This document shows positions 1 through 8,447 of a stretch of DNA of 64,000 nt, piece by piece. The position numbers and the translations under genes were made by a program. The notes beneath the pieces are model-generated. The model saw only the letters and a list, made by a program, of their open reading frames with translations, ran no database searches and was not told the DNA's origin. The stretch lies in NCBI RefSeq assembly GCF_002385225.1, contig NZ_DGDC01000013.1, forward strand, positions 62,001 to 126,000. Reading direction: 5' to 3'. Position 1 is the stretch's first letter; every line of letters begins with the position of its first letter. Source of the stretch: Psychrobacter sp. UBA3962 (GTDB lineage: Bacteria > Pseudomonadota > Gammaproteobacteria > Pseudomonadales > Moraxellaceae).

Positions 1-400
1 CTGATTTTGTCCGCTTAACAATTTAAATACCTCTTATCGGCACTTAACAGACAATGATGTTGGTAAGCGTACATTATAATGTATACAGATAAAATATGGG
101 GTGAACCTCATGCGTTATAAATACTGTTGATGACTTGCAAGGCACTTATAAGCCGTCTCACTGCAGTCTAGCTACTTGAATTTCAGCTAAATTATGACCA
201 TAAACAACACAGGGCTGTTCGTTCACATAGCCACTGTCCGCCCAACCCATTATGTATAACTGAGTATTAATATTTAATTAACCTTATTACCTAATCTGAG
301 CGAACAACTATCGTTCCCAAAATCAACTCATTGATATACCAAATTATTATCCAAAATTGTAAAAACCTAACAGCTTAAAATTCAATAACAAAGGCACTAT
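1..400. other. Non-coding region upstream of uvrA
   Basis: No convincing coding frame is visible here. Two symmetrical elements stand out: a perfect 14-bp palindrome TACATTATAATGTA at 70-83, and an inverted GAAC-N7-GTTC at 302-316. The region probably carries the uvrA promoter and perhaps that of a divergent gene to the left of the window, but I see no unambiguous -35/-10 pair. Confidence 0.6.
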
Positions 401-3382
401 ATGGCACACGAACACATTAAGATTCGCGGCGCACGCACTCATAATTTAAAGAACATCGATATTGACATTCCACGTGATAAATTCGTGGTCATCACTGGCT
501 TATCAGGCTCTGGTAAGTCCTCACTGGCATTTGATACTTTATATGCTGAAGGCCAACGCCGCTATGTCGAGAGCTTGTCGGCATATGCGCGCCAGTTCTT
601 ATCACAAATGGATAAGCCCGAAGTCGATAGCATCGAAGGCTTATCGCCGGCTATCGCTATCGAACAGAAGTCGACCAACCACAACCCACGCTCAACTGTC
701 GGCACCATTACTGAGATTTATGACTATCTGCGCCTATTATACGCGCGCGTCGGTACCCCGTATTGTCCGGTGCACAATGAACCCATGGTGGCCCAAACCA
801 TTACTGAAATGGTTGATGAAATCATGGCCTTGCCAGAAGGCACTAAGCTGATGATCTTGGCGCCTGTGATACGGGAGCGTAAGGGTGAGCATATTGTTTT
901 GTTAGAGCAATTGGTCGGTCAAGGTTTCGTGCGTGTCCGTGTCGATGGTCATGTCTATGATATGGACGAACTGCCGGCACTTGAGAAGAATAAAAAACAC
1001 ACCATTGAGGTGGTCGTTGACCGCTTTAAAGTGCGTGATGATTTAGGTAACCGCGTTGCTGAAAGTTTGGAAACAGCTCTGCGTTTAGGTAACGACTTGG
1101 CCATCTTGCATTATATGGATGGCAATCCCAATCCTGATGCGTCTAATCAAGACAGTGATGACCAAATTTTATCTGCTAAACATTCTTGCCCTGTCTGCGA
1201 TAGAGCTGTTTCAGAGCTGGAACCACGTCTATTTAGTTTCAATAACCCTTACGGAGCCTGCCCTGCTTGTGATGGTTTAGGTAAGCGTCAGTACTTCTCG
1301 GCTGAAAAATTAGTCACTAACCCTGAGAAGTCACTAAATCAAGGCGCTATTAATGGTTGGGACAAACGCCACGCCTATTACTTTGGTCTATTGTCTACAG
1401 TGGCTAATCACTTCAAAATAGACATGGACTTGCCTTGGCAGGAGATTTCAAAAGAGCACCGTGACATTATATTAAAGGGCTCTGGTAAAGAAAAAATCGA
1501 GTTCAATTTTACCGATGAACGGGGTCGCAAAACCAAAAAGACCACACCATTTGAAGGCGTGCTGCCCTATCTTGAGCGCCGTTATGCCAAGACCCAAAGT
1601 AACTTTGTGCGCGATGAGTTGGCCAAATATTTAGCCGACACTACCTGTAACGTTTGTGATGGTGCGCGACTTAATGAAATTGCTCGTAACGTACGTGTTG
1701 ACGGCAAGGGTATTGCCGATATCGTGCAGCTATCGATTGGAGATGCCGCCGATTATTATAAAGACTTACAAATGGGCGGCTCAAAAGGTGAAATTAGCGA
1801 AAAAATCTTTAAAGAGATTAATGAGCGTCTTAATTTCCTCGTGAGCGTTGGTCTAGATTATCTAAACCTTGCTCGTTCGGCGGAAACCCTATCAGGTGGT
1901 GAGGCACAACGTATCCGTCTTGCCAGCCAAATTGGCGCTGGCTTAATGGGTGTGATGTATGTGCTTGATGAACCGTCTATCGGTCTGCATCAGCGCGATA
2001 ATGACCGTTTATTACAGACGCTGGTTCGCTTGCGTGACCTAGGCAATACTGTTTTGGTCGTTGAGCATGATGAAGACGCCATTCGTCAGGCTGACCATGT
2101 AATCGATATTGGCGTTGGTGCCGGTGTGCATGGGGGTCATGTGATTGCTGAAGGTACCATGCAAGAGATTATGGATGTTGAGGAGTCTTTGACAGGCCAA
2201 TATCTATCTGGCAAAAGAAAAATTGAAATTCCTAAGACCCGTCATAAAGCCAAAACCATTGACCTAAATAATCCGCCTGAAAGAGCGCGCATTATGCCAA
2301 TGGGTAAAGCCAAAGCAGCGGCGGCAGCCAAAGCGGCGAAGAATGCTAAGCCCAAAGCGAAGAACATAGTACCAATGCAAATTGAACTAAAAGGCGCCAA
2401 TGGTAATAACTTACAAGATGTGGACTTAACCATCCCTATCGGTACCTTTACCTGCATCACTGGGGTATCAGGTTCGGGCAAATCAACCTTGATTAACCGT
2501 ACCCTTATGCCACTGGCAGCCACTCAGCTAAACAATGCTTCAACTTTGGTTCCTGACAAATATGAAAGCATTACTGGTCTTGAGTACTTAGATAAGATGG
2601 TCGATATTGACCAAAGCCCTATTGGCCGTACGCCTCGCTCGAACCCTGCGACTTATACCGGTGTGTTTACCCCTATCCGTGATTTGTTCGCTCAGACGCC
2701 AGAAGCCAAAGCCCGGGGTTATAAAGCCGGTCGATTCAGCTTTAACGTCAAAGGCGGACGTTGTGAGACTTGTCAGGGCGATGGCCTGATCAAAGTTGAG
2801 ATGCATTTCTTACCCGATATGTATGTGCCTTGTGACAGCTGTCATGGCAAACGCTATAACCGTGAGACGCTGGAGATTCATTACAAAGGCAAGAGCATCG
2901 CTGAAGTATTAGAGATGACTGTGGAAGATGCGACTGAATTCTTCTCAGCAATCCCACCGATTCACCGTCGTCTTGAAGCGCTAATGGATGTTGGCTTAAG
3001 CTATATCCGCTTAGGTCAGTCTGCCCCTACTTTATCAGGGGGTGAGGCGCAACGGGTTAAGCTGGCTCGTGAGCTTGCCAAACGTGATACCGGTCAGACC
3101 TTATATATCTTGGATGAGCCAACCACTGGTCTGCACTTCCATGATATTTATAAGCTGCTTAATATCCTTCATGCCTTACGTGATAAGGGCAATACCATCG
3201 TGGTCATTGAGCACAACTTAGATGTGATTAAGACTGCCGATTGGATTATTGACTTAGGCCCTGAAGGTGGTAAAAATGGTGGTCTAATTATCGCTGAAGG
3301 TACACCTGAAGAAGTGGCGGATAACAAAGCTTCGTTTACCGGTCATTTCTTAAAGCCTATGCTTGAGAAAGAAGCTTCTTAG
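401..3382 (+). CDS. uvrA: UvrA, excinuclease ABC subunit A
   Basis: UvrA is the ATPase that finds helix-distorting lesions and loads UvrB in nucleotide excision repair, in the cytoplasm. The 993-residue protein has the double ABC layout: first Walker A GLSGSGKS at about 33-40, CxxC zinc modules near 265-290, a first signature LSGGEAQRIRLA, a second Walker A GVSGSGKST at about 687, a second zinc module CETCQGDG and a second signature LSGGEAQRVKLA. It is somewhat longer than the usual 940 or so residues. The extra length lies mostly between the two ABC halves, where residues about 637-657 are a lysine/alanine-rich stretch. The ATG at 401 begins MAHEHIKIRGAR, the normal family start. A rho-independent terminator follows at 3409. 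Confidence 0.98.
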   Translation: MAHEHIKIRGARTHNLKNIDIDIPRDKFVVITGLSGSGKSSLAFDTLYAEGQRRYVESLSAYARQFLSQMDKPEVDSIEGLSPAIAIEQKSTNHNPRSTVGTITEIYDYLRLLYARVGTPYCPVHNEPMVAQTITEMVDEIMALPEGTKLMILAPVIRERKGEHIVLLEQLVGQGFVRVRVDGHVYDMDELPALEKNKKHTIEVVVDRFKVRDDLGNRVAESLETALRLGNDLAILHYMDGNPNPDASNQDSDDQILSAKHSCPVCDRAVSELEPRLFSFNNPYGACPACDGLGKRQYFSAEKLVTNPEKSLNQGAINGWDKRHAYYFGLLSTVANHFKIDMDLPWQEISKEHRDIILKGSGKEKIEFNFTDERGRKTKKTTPFEGVLPYLERRYAKTQSNFVRDELAKYLADTTCNVCDGARLNEIARNVRVDGKGIADIVQLSIGDAADYYKDLQMGGSKGEISEKIFKEINERLNFLVSVGLDYLNLARSAETLSGGEAQRIRLASQIGAGLMGVMYVLDEPSIGLHQRDNDRLLQTLVRLRDLGNTVLVVEHDEDAIRQADHVIDIGVGAGVHGGHVIAEGTMQEIMDVEESLTGQYLSGKRKIEIPKTRHKAKTIDLNNPPERARIMPMGKAKAAAAAKAAKNAKPKAKNIVPMQIELKGANGNNLQDVDLTIPIGTFTCITGVSGSGKSTLINRTLMPLAATQLNNASTLVPDKYESITGLEYLDKMVDIDQSPIGRTPRSNPATYTGVFTPIRDLFAQTPEAKARGYKAGRFSFNVKGGRCETCQGDGLIKVEMHFLPDMYVPCDSCHGKRYNRETLEIHYKGKSIAEVLEMTVEDATEFFSAIPPIHRRLEALMDVGLSYIRLGQSAPTLSGGEAQRVKLARELAKRDTGQTLYILDEPTTGLHFHDIYKLLNILHALRDKGNTIVVIEHNLDVIKTADWIIDLGPEGGKNGGLIIAEGTPEEVADNKASFTGHFLKPMLEKEAS

Positions 3383-3408
3383 AGTATTTATGAGCCTTTA
3401 AATAAGAA

Positions 3409-3438
3409 AAAGCTGTCCTTGTAGGATGGCTTTTTTTT
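3409..3438 (+). terminator. Rho-independent terminator of uvrA
   Basis: A ten-pair stem (3409-3418 with 3424-3433, two G-U pairs) encloses a 5-nt loop and runs into eight T residues, 27 nt after the uvrA stop. Confidence 0.85.
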
Positions 3439-3506
3439 ATAGGGGTAGAAGATTAATTCAGTATTGTTAGATTATAATCATATTTAATAATAAATATGAG
3501 GTAACC

Positions 3507-4607
3507 ATGTCATCAAAACCAACCACAAAAATTTTTGACGTGATTGTCATCGGTGGAGGTCAAGCAGGATTAGCAGTTGGCTACTACCTAAGGCGCGCAA
3601 AACTGGACTTTATTATCCTAGACAATCAACCTCGAAGTGGCGGAGCCTGGCAAAACTTTTGGCCTTCATTACGTCTGTTCTCGCCAGCATCGGTGAGCTC
3701 CCTTCCGGGCAGAATGATGACCTCCGCCAAAGATGATAGCAGCCCCTATCTAGACGACGTCTTAAACTATTTTGATAACTATCAAAAGCATTACAAACTG
3801 CCTATCTACCGCCCTTTTGAGATACGAAGCGTAGAGCGTGATGATGAAAACGACTGCTTGCGAGTCAGCGATGGCAAGTTTACTTGGCTTGCAAGAGCCG
3901 TCGTGAGCGCAACCGGAATTTGGAGTAACCCTTATATTCCAGAGATTGAAGGAAGCCAAGACTTCCAAGGGGAACAAATCCACTCCGCCCACTACGTTGG
4001 TCCAAAAGCTTATCAAGACAAACGAGTTTTGGTGGTCGGTGCTGGTAACTCAGGCGCACAAATCTTTGCAGAATTGGCTGAAGTCGCTGATGCTAGTTGG
4101 GTAACCCGTGAACCGCCACAATTTCTTCCCGATGACGTCGACGGTCGCGTTCTTTTTGAAAGAGCCACACAGCGTATCAAGAATAACGCCAGAGAGGATG
4201 CTGAAGATGAGAGTAATACAGAAAGTTCGGACATGCCTAAAGGCAATATCGTAATGATGCCCCCGGTTAAAGAGGTGCGAGATAAAGGATTACTCACTAC
4301 AAAGCCTATGTTTGATTGTCTAACTGAGCAAGGGGTGCTTTGGTCTGAGGGTGAGGAAGAACCAATAGATGCGATTATTTGGTGCACAGGCTTTAATCCG
4401 GAACTTGAGCATTTAGCGCCATTGGGTGTGATTGAAGATGATGGCAAAGTATTAACTGAACACGGGCAATCTGTCAAAGAGCCTCGTCTGTGGTTATTTG
4501 GCTATGGCGACTGGGTTAGCCCTGCTTCCGCTACCATTATCGGGGCTGGGCGTAGTGCAAGGGAGAATGTACCGGCTTTGATTCAGTTTTTGAAAGCAGA
4601 TTCTTAG
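3507..4607 (+). CDS. FAD/NAD(P)-dependent monooxygenase-like oxidoreductase
   Basis: This 366-residue protein belongs to the flavin-containing monooxygenase-like group that includes ArsO and CzcO annotations. The FAD-binding Rossmann motif GGGQAG is at residues 16-21. An FMO-type FxGxxxHSxxY motif (FQGEQIHSAHY) is at about 153. A second dinucleotide-binding motif GAGNSG is at about 178-183, which suggests NADPH use. Late in the protein a CTGF segment matches the usual ATG-type FAD motif. A good ribosome binding site (GAGGT) precedes the ATG. The gene stands alone between uvrA and a convergent AT-rich gene. No arsenic or metal-resistance genes lie nearby, so the substrate cannot be inferred. 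Confidence 0.85.
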   Translation: MSSKPTTKIFDVIVIGGGQAGLAVGYYLRRAKLDFIILDNQPRSGGAWQNFWPSLRLFSPASVSSLPGRMMTSAKDDSSPYLDDVLNYFDNYQKHYKLPIYRPFEIRSVERDDENDCLRVSDGKFTWLARAVVSATGIWSNPYIPEIEGSQDFQGEQIHSAHYVGPKAYQDKRVLVVGAGNSGAQIFAELAEVADASWVTREPPQFLPDDVDGRVLFERATQRIKNNAREDAEDESNTESSDMPKGNIVMMPPVKEVRDKGLLTTKPMFDCLTEQGVLWSEGEEEPIDAIIWCTGFNPELEHLAPLGVIEDDGKVLTEHGQSVKEPRLWLFGYGDWVSPASATIIGAGRSARENVPALIQFLKADS

Positions 4608-4657
4608 ATTGGCATAGAACTTGTGAAAATAACGAATAATCCTATTTTACCAGGGGC

Positions 4658-5698
4658 TTACCAGCCAACTAGGAACTTACTAATATAACCTTTCTCATAA
4701 GCTATAATTATACTTTCTTCTTTTCCTACTAAAATATCGCAAATCTCGGCGCTCTCTTTAAGCCTTACAGCCGAGCATTCTTCACCAGTATGTCTATTAA
4801 TAATAGACAGGTTTTTATTAGAGTTAGCAAAAACAAGATAATCTTTATATAGTTTCAGCTGACTCTCAATTTCACCATCAGATTTGAACACCCAAAGCAG
4901 TTTTGTCTCAATATTATATTGATCAAGATAAATGCACTCATAAGCATAAATACTACCTGAATGATCGCTAAAATAAATATTTTCTTCGTTAGTGGTTATA
5001 TACCTAATTGCACTGTCTAAAGCATCAGTTTGAGTACGTAACTGCTTTATAAGCCTACCGTTATGTTTATGATAAAAATTTATTAAACCATGGCCTGATG
5101 CTAATATTAAGTCCTTAAATTTTTCAGCCTTCAACAAATAAGTAGAAGCCTCTTTAACCTTCCAAATTAAAGAGCCTGTATTCAAGTCCAAACACCTTAA
5201 GTAATTCTCAGTACATTGGTAAATCTGCCCCGCGGATATTAAGGGTGTATAGGAGTGACCATCAGTATCGAACTCCCATTCAATTTTAAAGTCTTTTAAA
5301 TCTATACAAGTCGTCTGTGTTGAGCCCTGAATACCTCCTGTCACAATTTTATTATCAACAATAACTGAAGAAAAACCACATCTGTTAACATTCAAATTAA
5401 TTGCTTTAATTAATTGACCCTCTAACAAATCAATCTCTTCAACTCTCCCATCCATACATACGCTTACGATATTATTGGAAATAGGTGATTTCATGATTTT
5501 ATTAATAATAAAGTCATAATCATATGTCCATTTCTCTTCAAAAGTACAAATATCCAAGCAAATTATTCTACTATTACTCGTATCTCCTTTATCAAAGATA
5601 AAAGCTGAATATAAATTGTCGCCGATAATTATTTGATTTCTTGGTGATATTCTACGTTTACCTTTTAATTTATATTCTTTTAACTTCTTAATTTTCAT
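4658..5698 (-). CDS. PQQ-like beta-propeller repeat protein, function unknown
   Basis: The 346-residue protein shows repeated short blades with a recurring tryptophan strand, for example EEKWTYDYD, KIEWEFDTDG, GSLIWKVKEA and TKLLWVFKSDG, alternating with LDLxTG-like turns. This is the pattern of PQQ-like/WD-type propellers such as BamB. Unlike BamB it starts with a highly basic stretch (MKIKKLKEYKLKGKRR) and has no signal peptide or lipobox, so it is probably cytosolic. The DNA is clearly more AT-rich than the neighbours and favours AT-ending codons, consistent with recent transfer. It could be an immunity-type or scaffold protein; no partner gene is adjacent to support either. Confidence 0.7.
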   Translation of the reverse strand: MKIKKLKEYKLKGKRRISPRNQIIIGDNLYSAFIFDKGDTSNSRIICLDICTFEEKWTYDYDFIINKIMKSPISNNIVSVCMDGRVEEIDLLEGQLIKAINLNVNRCGFSSVIVDNKIVTGGIQGSTQTTCIDLKDFKIEWEFDTDGHSYTPLISAGQIYQCTENYLRCLDLNTGSLIWKVKEASTYLLKAEKFKDLILASGHGLINFYHKHNGRLIKQLRTQTDALDSAIRYITTNEENIYFSDHSGSIYAYECIYLDQYNIETKLLWVFKSDGEIESQLKLYKDYLVFANSNKNLSIINRHTGEECSAVRLKESAEICDILVGKEESIIIAYEKGYISKFLVGW

Positions 5699-5717
5699 CC
5701 CTAAACCCTATTAATAT

Positions 5718-5999
5718 TTAAATAAACTCACGTCTCACATCCATAATCCGAGCCTCAACCACCCGCTGAATTTTATCCTCAATCTGACTAAACTCGGACT
5801 CAATCTCACGTTTAGACAATCCCACTACCACAAAAGTCCATTCACTGGCGTCATGATGATTACGCTCACCGCTTTCACTAACTGCCACTGCGGGATTACG
5901 CCCAAAGCGCTCATGCAATCCGCCCATTCGCATCCGCTTTTCTTTTAGCGAGCCACAACCAGGCAATGAGAATGTCAAAGTTAAAATACCTATGTGCAT
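5718..5999 (-). CDS. DUF503 family protein (YlxP-like)
   Basis: This 93-residue protein begins MHIGILTLTF and contains the SLKEKR motif at about 17-22 typical of DUF503, a small ferredoxin-like fold family. In some bacteria DUF503 proteins sit near ribosome-maturation genes; here there is no such context. The end EARIMDVRREFI is also family-like. It lies 19 nt upstream of the AT-rich propeller gene on the same strand and could be co-transcribed with it. Function is not established. Confidence 0.8.
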   Translation of the reverse strand: MHIGILTLTFSLPGCGSLKEKRMRMGGLHERFGRNPAVAVSESGERNHHDASEWTFVVVGLSKREIESEFSQIEDKIQRVVEARIMDVRREFI

Positions 6000-6107
6000 A
6001 GCTGTCTCCTTTTTAAGTGAGTGTTTTGATATATTAGCCTTATACTTCTACTAAAAAGTGGTAGAACATGAGTATTAGATTACTCCAAACAAAAATAAGG
6101 ACAGATT

Positions 6108-6551
6108 ATGCTGACAGGTAAATGCTTGTGTGGGGATATTGCGTTTGAATGTGACATCAACACCAATCCTTTGAAAATATATCAATGTCATTGTACGTTA
6201 TGCAAAAGGCAGTCAGGCTCAAGCTCTAATTCAGCCACCATTATTCCAACAACTGATTTCAAATGGATTAAAAACGACACAATAAAAAGTTGGCAAAAAA
6301 AGACCGGCTTTAGCTCACACTTTTGTGCTAACTGTGGCGGCCCCGTCCCTAATTTATTTACCCCTTCACCCAATGAGCAATACTACTGGATTCCTGTTGG
6401 GTTGCTTGATATCGAGGGACATACGGATAACGTAAAAGTAGTGGCTAATTTTTGCTTAAACTCAAAATCCAGTTGGCATCAAATTGACTCAGAGGCTGAA
6501 AATTTTGCGGAATTACCTGAGTTTAAGACTTTATTAGAGCTTCTATCATAA
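6108..6551 (+). CDS. GFA family zinc protein (glutathione-dependent formaldehyde-activating-like)
   Basis: The 147-residue protein has the zinc-binding cysteines of the GFA/CENP-V fold: CLC at residues 6-8, CHCTLC at 27-32 and FCANCG at about 71-76. Family members are annotated as glutathione-dependent formaldehyde-activating enzymes, but most have no demonstrated activity. An AAGGA ribosome binding site precedes the ATG. It is a single gene between divergent DUF503 and a convergent LysE gene, so the context gives no further clue. Confidence 0.85.
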   Translation: MLTGKCLCGDIAFECDINTNPLKIYQCHCTLCKRQSGSSSNSATIIPTTDFKWIKNDTIKSWQKKTGFSSHFCANCGGPVPNLFTPSPNEQYYWIPVGLLDIEGHTDNVKVVANFCLNSKSSWHQIDSEAENFAELPEFKTLLELLS

Positions 6552-6585
6552 ATATTGCTTAACTCAGCTATTGATGACCACTCAG

Positions 6586-7230
6586 CTATCCTCTAGTCAA
6601 TAACCACCCTCCAGCCATACCCATAAATGACGCCCCAACTCGATTGAATATCTGTCGTGACTGGGGGCTTTTTAATTGCTTTTGAGCGTACCCTGCTATA
6701 AAAGCATAGCTCATCATAGTCACAACTGCACAAACAAATATAACCCCGCATAATATGCCAATATCAACGCCTGTTAAGTTTACAACTGGAAAGAAACTAG
6801 GCAGTAAGCTGACATAAAATAGAATAACTTTAGGATTACTAATCGAAATTAGGAAACCTGAAGCCATACTTTTAATGCCCTGTTTTCTATCACCTTTAGT
6901 CACTAATAAGGTTTTGGAAGATTCAGTTTCAATGGCGGGAGGCATAGTCACCCACATCTTATACGCCAAATAAAACAGATAGCCTGCACCTGCAAATTTA
7001 ATAGCTGTAAACAAGGTATTAAAGTTAGTCGCTAAAGCACTAAGTCCATAAGCCGAAAAAACCATATAAATGGTATCGCCGGCGGCAAGACCAATCGCTA
7101 AGGGTAATACCGCCCAACTTCCTTGACTCATAGCTTTAGCAATAGTGGCAAAAACACCAGGACCCGGTGTTAACATAAATAAGGTTACCGCAAAAATAAA
7201 AGTAAATAGCTGAATAAAGGTAATGGTCAC
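6586..7230 (-). CDS. LysE/RhtB family amino-acid exporter
   Basis: This inner-membrane protein has about six hydrophobic segments and the family signature FMLTPGPGVFATIAKA near the N terminus, followed by SNPKVILFY near the middle. LysE/RhtB proteins export amino acids or related small molecules; the substrate cannot be read from the sequence. I place the start at the GTG whose codon is the complement of 7228-7230 (VTITFIQLF), giving about 214 residues, the normal family length. The open frame continues upstream to a TTG near 7302, but that extension does not look like membrane-protein sequence. Confidence 0.85.
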   Translation of the reverse strand: MTITFIQLFTFIFAVTLFMLTPGPGVFATIAKAMSQGSWAVLPLAIGLAAGDTIYMVFSAYGLSALATNFNTLFTAIKFAGAGYLFYLAYKMWVTMPPAIETESSKTLLVTKGDRKQGIKSMASGFLISISNPKVILFYVSLLPSFFPVVNLTGVDIGILCGVIFVCAVVTMMSYAFIAGYAQKQLKSPQSRQIFNRVGASFMGMAGGWLLTRG

Positions 7231-7575
7231 AGTGTGTTTAAACCTTAGGTAAGTTAGTAGACAGAAGTAGTTTATACCACTACTACAACTACCCGCACAC
7301 AATTATTAGATAATTTTTTAACTCATCTTCTCTAAAGAAATTTGTCAAAATATTGCCGCCTTTTCCCTAAGGCGGATTAGGATGGATCTATTACCACTCG
7401 AAAAATACTGTCAAATCTATCCTAATTTTGAATACATTGTAATTGTTAGGTAATAACTAACCACTAAAGATTGTAAAACAGAGCGCGAACCTCAAATAGG
7501 ATAGCTGATGGGCGATAAACTTTATTTATTATCGAAAACCCCTCTATAAAATCATAAGAATTTCCGAGGATAATT
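7231..7575. other. Structured intergenic region between lysE-like and nitroreductase genes
   Basis: No gene is visible. Two consecutive inverted repeats occur: CCGCCTT/AAGGCGG at 7356-7375 with a 6-nt loop, and TTAGGATGGAT/ATCTATCCTAA at 7377-7387 and 7415-7425 with one G-T pair. A smaller GTTAG/CTAAC pair follows near 7447-7463. They could be an operator or a folded 5' leader of the nitroreductase gene. Confidence 0.55.
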
Positions 7576-8208
7576 ATGTCATTACTAGAAGATTTAAACT
7601 GGCGTCATGCGGTAAAAGCATTTAAACCAAATGAAAAAGTTAGCCAAGAAAACATTGATAAAATTGTTGAAGCAGCCAGATTGGCACCGACTTCTTCAGG
7701 CCTACAACCTTTCCGCTTATTGGTGGTTGAAGATCAAGACATTAAAAATAAACTGGTCAAAGGGGCGTTAAACCCTGAGTGTATGCAAGAGTGCTCACAC
7801 GTACTTATCTTCGCCGGTTGGAAAGACTATAGCGAGCAGAAGATTGATGAGGTCTATGACATGACCACGGACAAACGTGGCTTACCTCGTGGTCGTTTTA
7901 ACAGCTATACCGATCAGCTAAAAGCCTATGTGGGTAGCAAAAGTGCTGAAGAAAACTTTGAGCACATCGCCAGACAAGCCTATATTGCAATGGGCTTAGC
8001 ACTAGCTCAAGCTGCTGAGTTGAGAGTCGATAGCTGCCCTGCTGAAGGGTTTAGTACTGATTTGGTTGATGAGGTACTTGAGCTTGATAAATTGGGTCTA
8101 AAGAGTATTGCCCTAATTTATGTCGGTGTGGCTGACCCTGAGCGTGATTGGGTAGGCTCTATGGCTAAAGTTCGTCTGCCAACAGAAGACTTTGTCATTA
8201 ACTACTAA
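7576..8208 (+). CDS. NAD(P)H-dependent nitroreductase family protein (NfsB-like)
   Basis: The 210-residue flavoenzyme has the family N terminus (LNWRHAVKAF), the FMN-contacting stretch RLAPTSSGLQPFRLLVVED at about 36-53, and a C-terminal VGVADPERDW region. NfsB-like enzymes use FMN and NAD(P)H to reduce nitroaromatics, quinones or dihydropteridine. The start has GAGGA 7-8 nt upstream of the ATG. A strong terminator follows at 8233, so it is monocistronic. The long structured leader region upstream may regulate it. Confidence 0.88.
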   Translation: MSLLEDLNWRHAVKAFKPNEKVSQENIDKIVEAARLAPTSSGLQPFRLLVVEDQDIKNKLVKGALNPECMQECSHVLIFAGWKDYSEQKIDEVYDMTTDKRGLPRGRFNSYTDQLKAYVGSKSAEENFEHIARQAYIAMGLALAQAAELRVDSCPAEGFSTDLVDEVLELDKLGLKSIALIYVGVADPERDWVGSMAKVRLPTEDFVINY

Positions 8209-8232
8209 GCTTTGGGTTATGTCTTTAAATCA

Positions 8233-8264
8233 AAAAAGGTCATTCTTTCGAGAATGACCTTTTT
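8233..8264 (+). terminator. Rho-independent terminator with UUCG tetraloop
   Basis: A perfect 14-bp stem (8233-8246 with 8251-8264) is closed by TTCG and ends in five T residues, 24 nt after the nitroreductase stop. Confidence 0.92.
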
Positions 8265-8447
8265 GCTTTATGACCACAGCCGGTTAAAATAAAGCATAAA
8301 TTTTTCATCAATAAACAAAACCTGAAACGAAACAGATGCGGTAAAATGCAGGCTTGCTTAAATAGCATAACCCTTTATTATCACTTTTATAAATTTTATT
8401 CCCTTTGTCTATTATCATCTTTACTCATTATCTAGAAAGGAATGTCG

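Noticed and set aside
1..400. Truncated gene at the left edge
   Set aside because: No frame longer than a few dozen codons with recognisable sequence was found on either strand.
462..851. 129-codon frame inside uvrA in another reading frame
   Set aside because: Overlaps the UvrA core in the same strand; sequence looks like a frame shadow.
4013..4477. 154-codon open frame antisense to the flavoprotein gene
   Set aside because: It lies wholly inside a well-supported gene and shows no family motifs or ribosome binding site.
7231..7302. N-terminal extension of the LysE protein from a TTG
   Set aside because: Adds polar sequence before the first membrane helix and exceeds the family length; the GTG start fits better.
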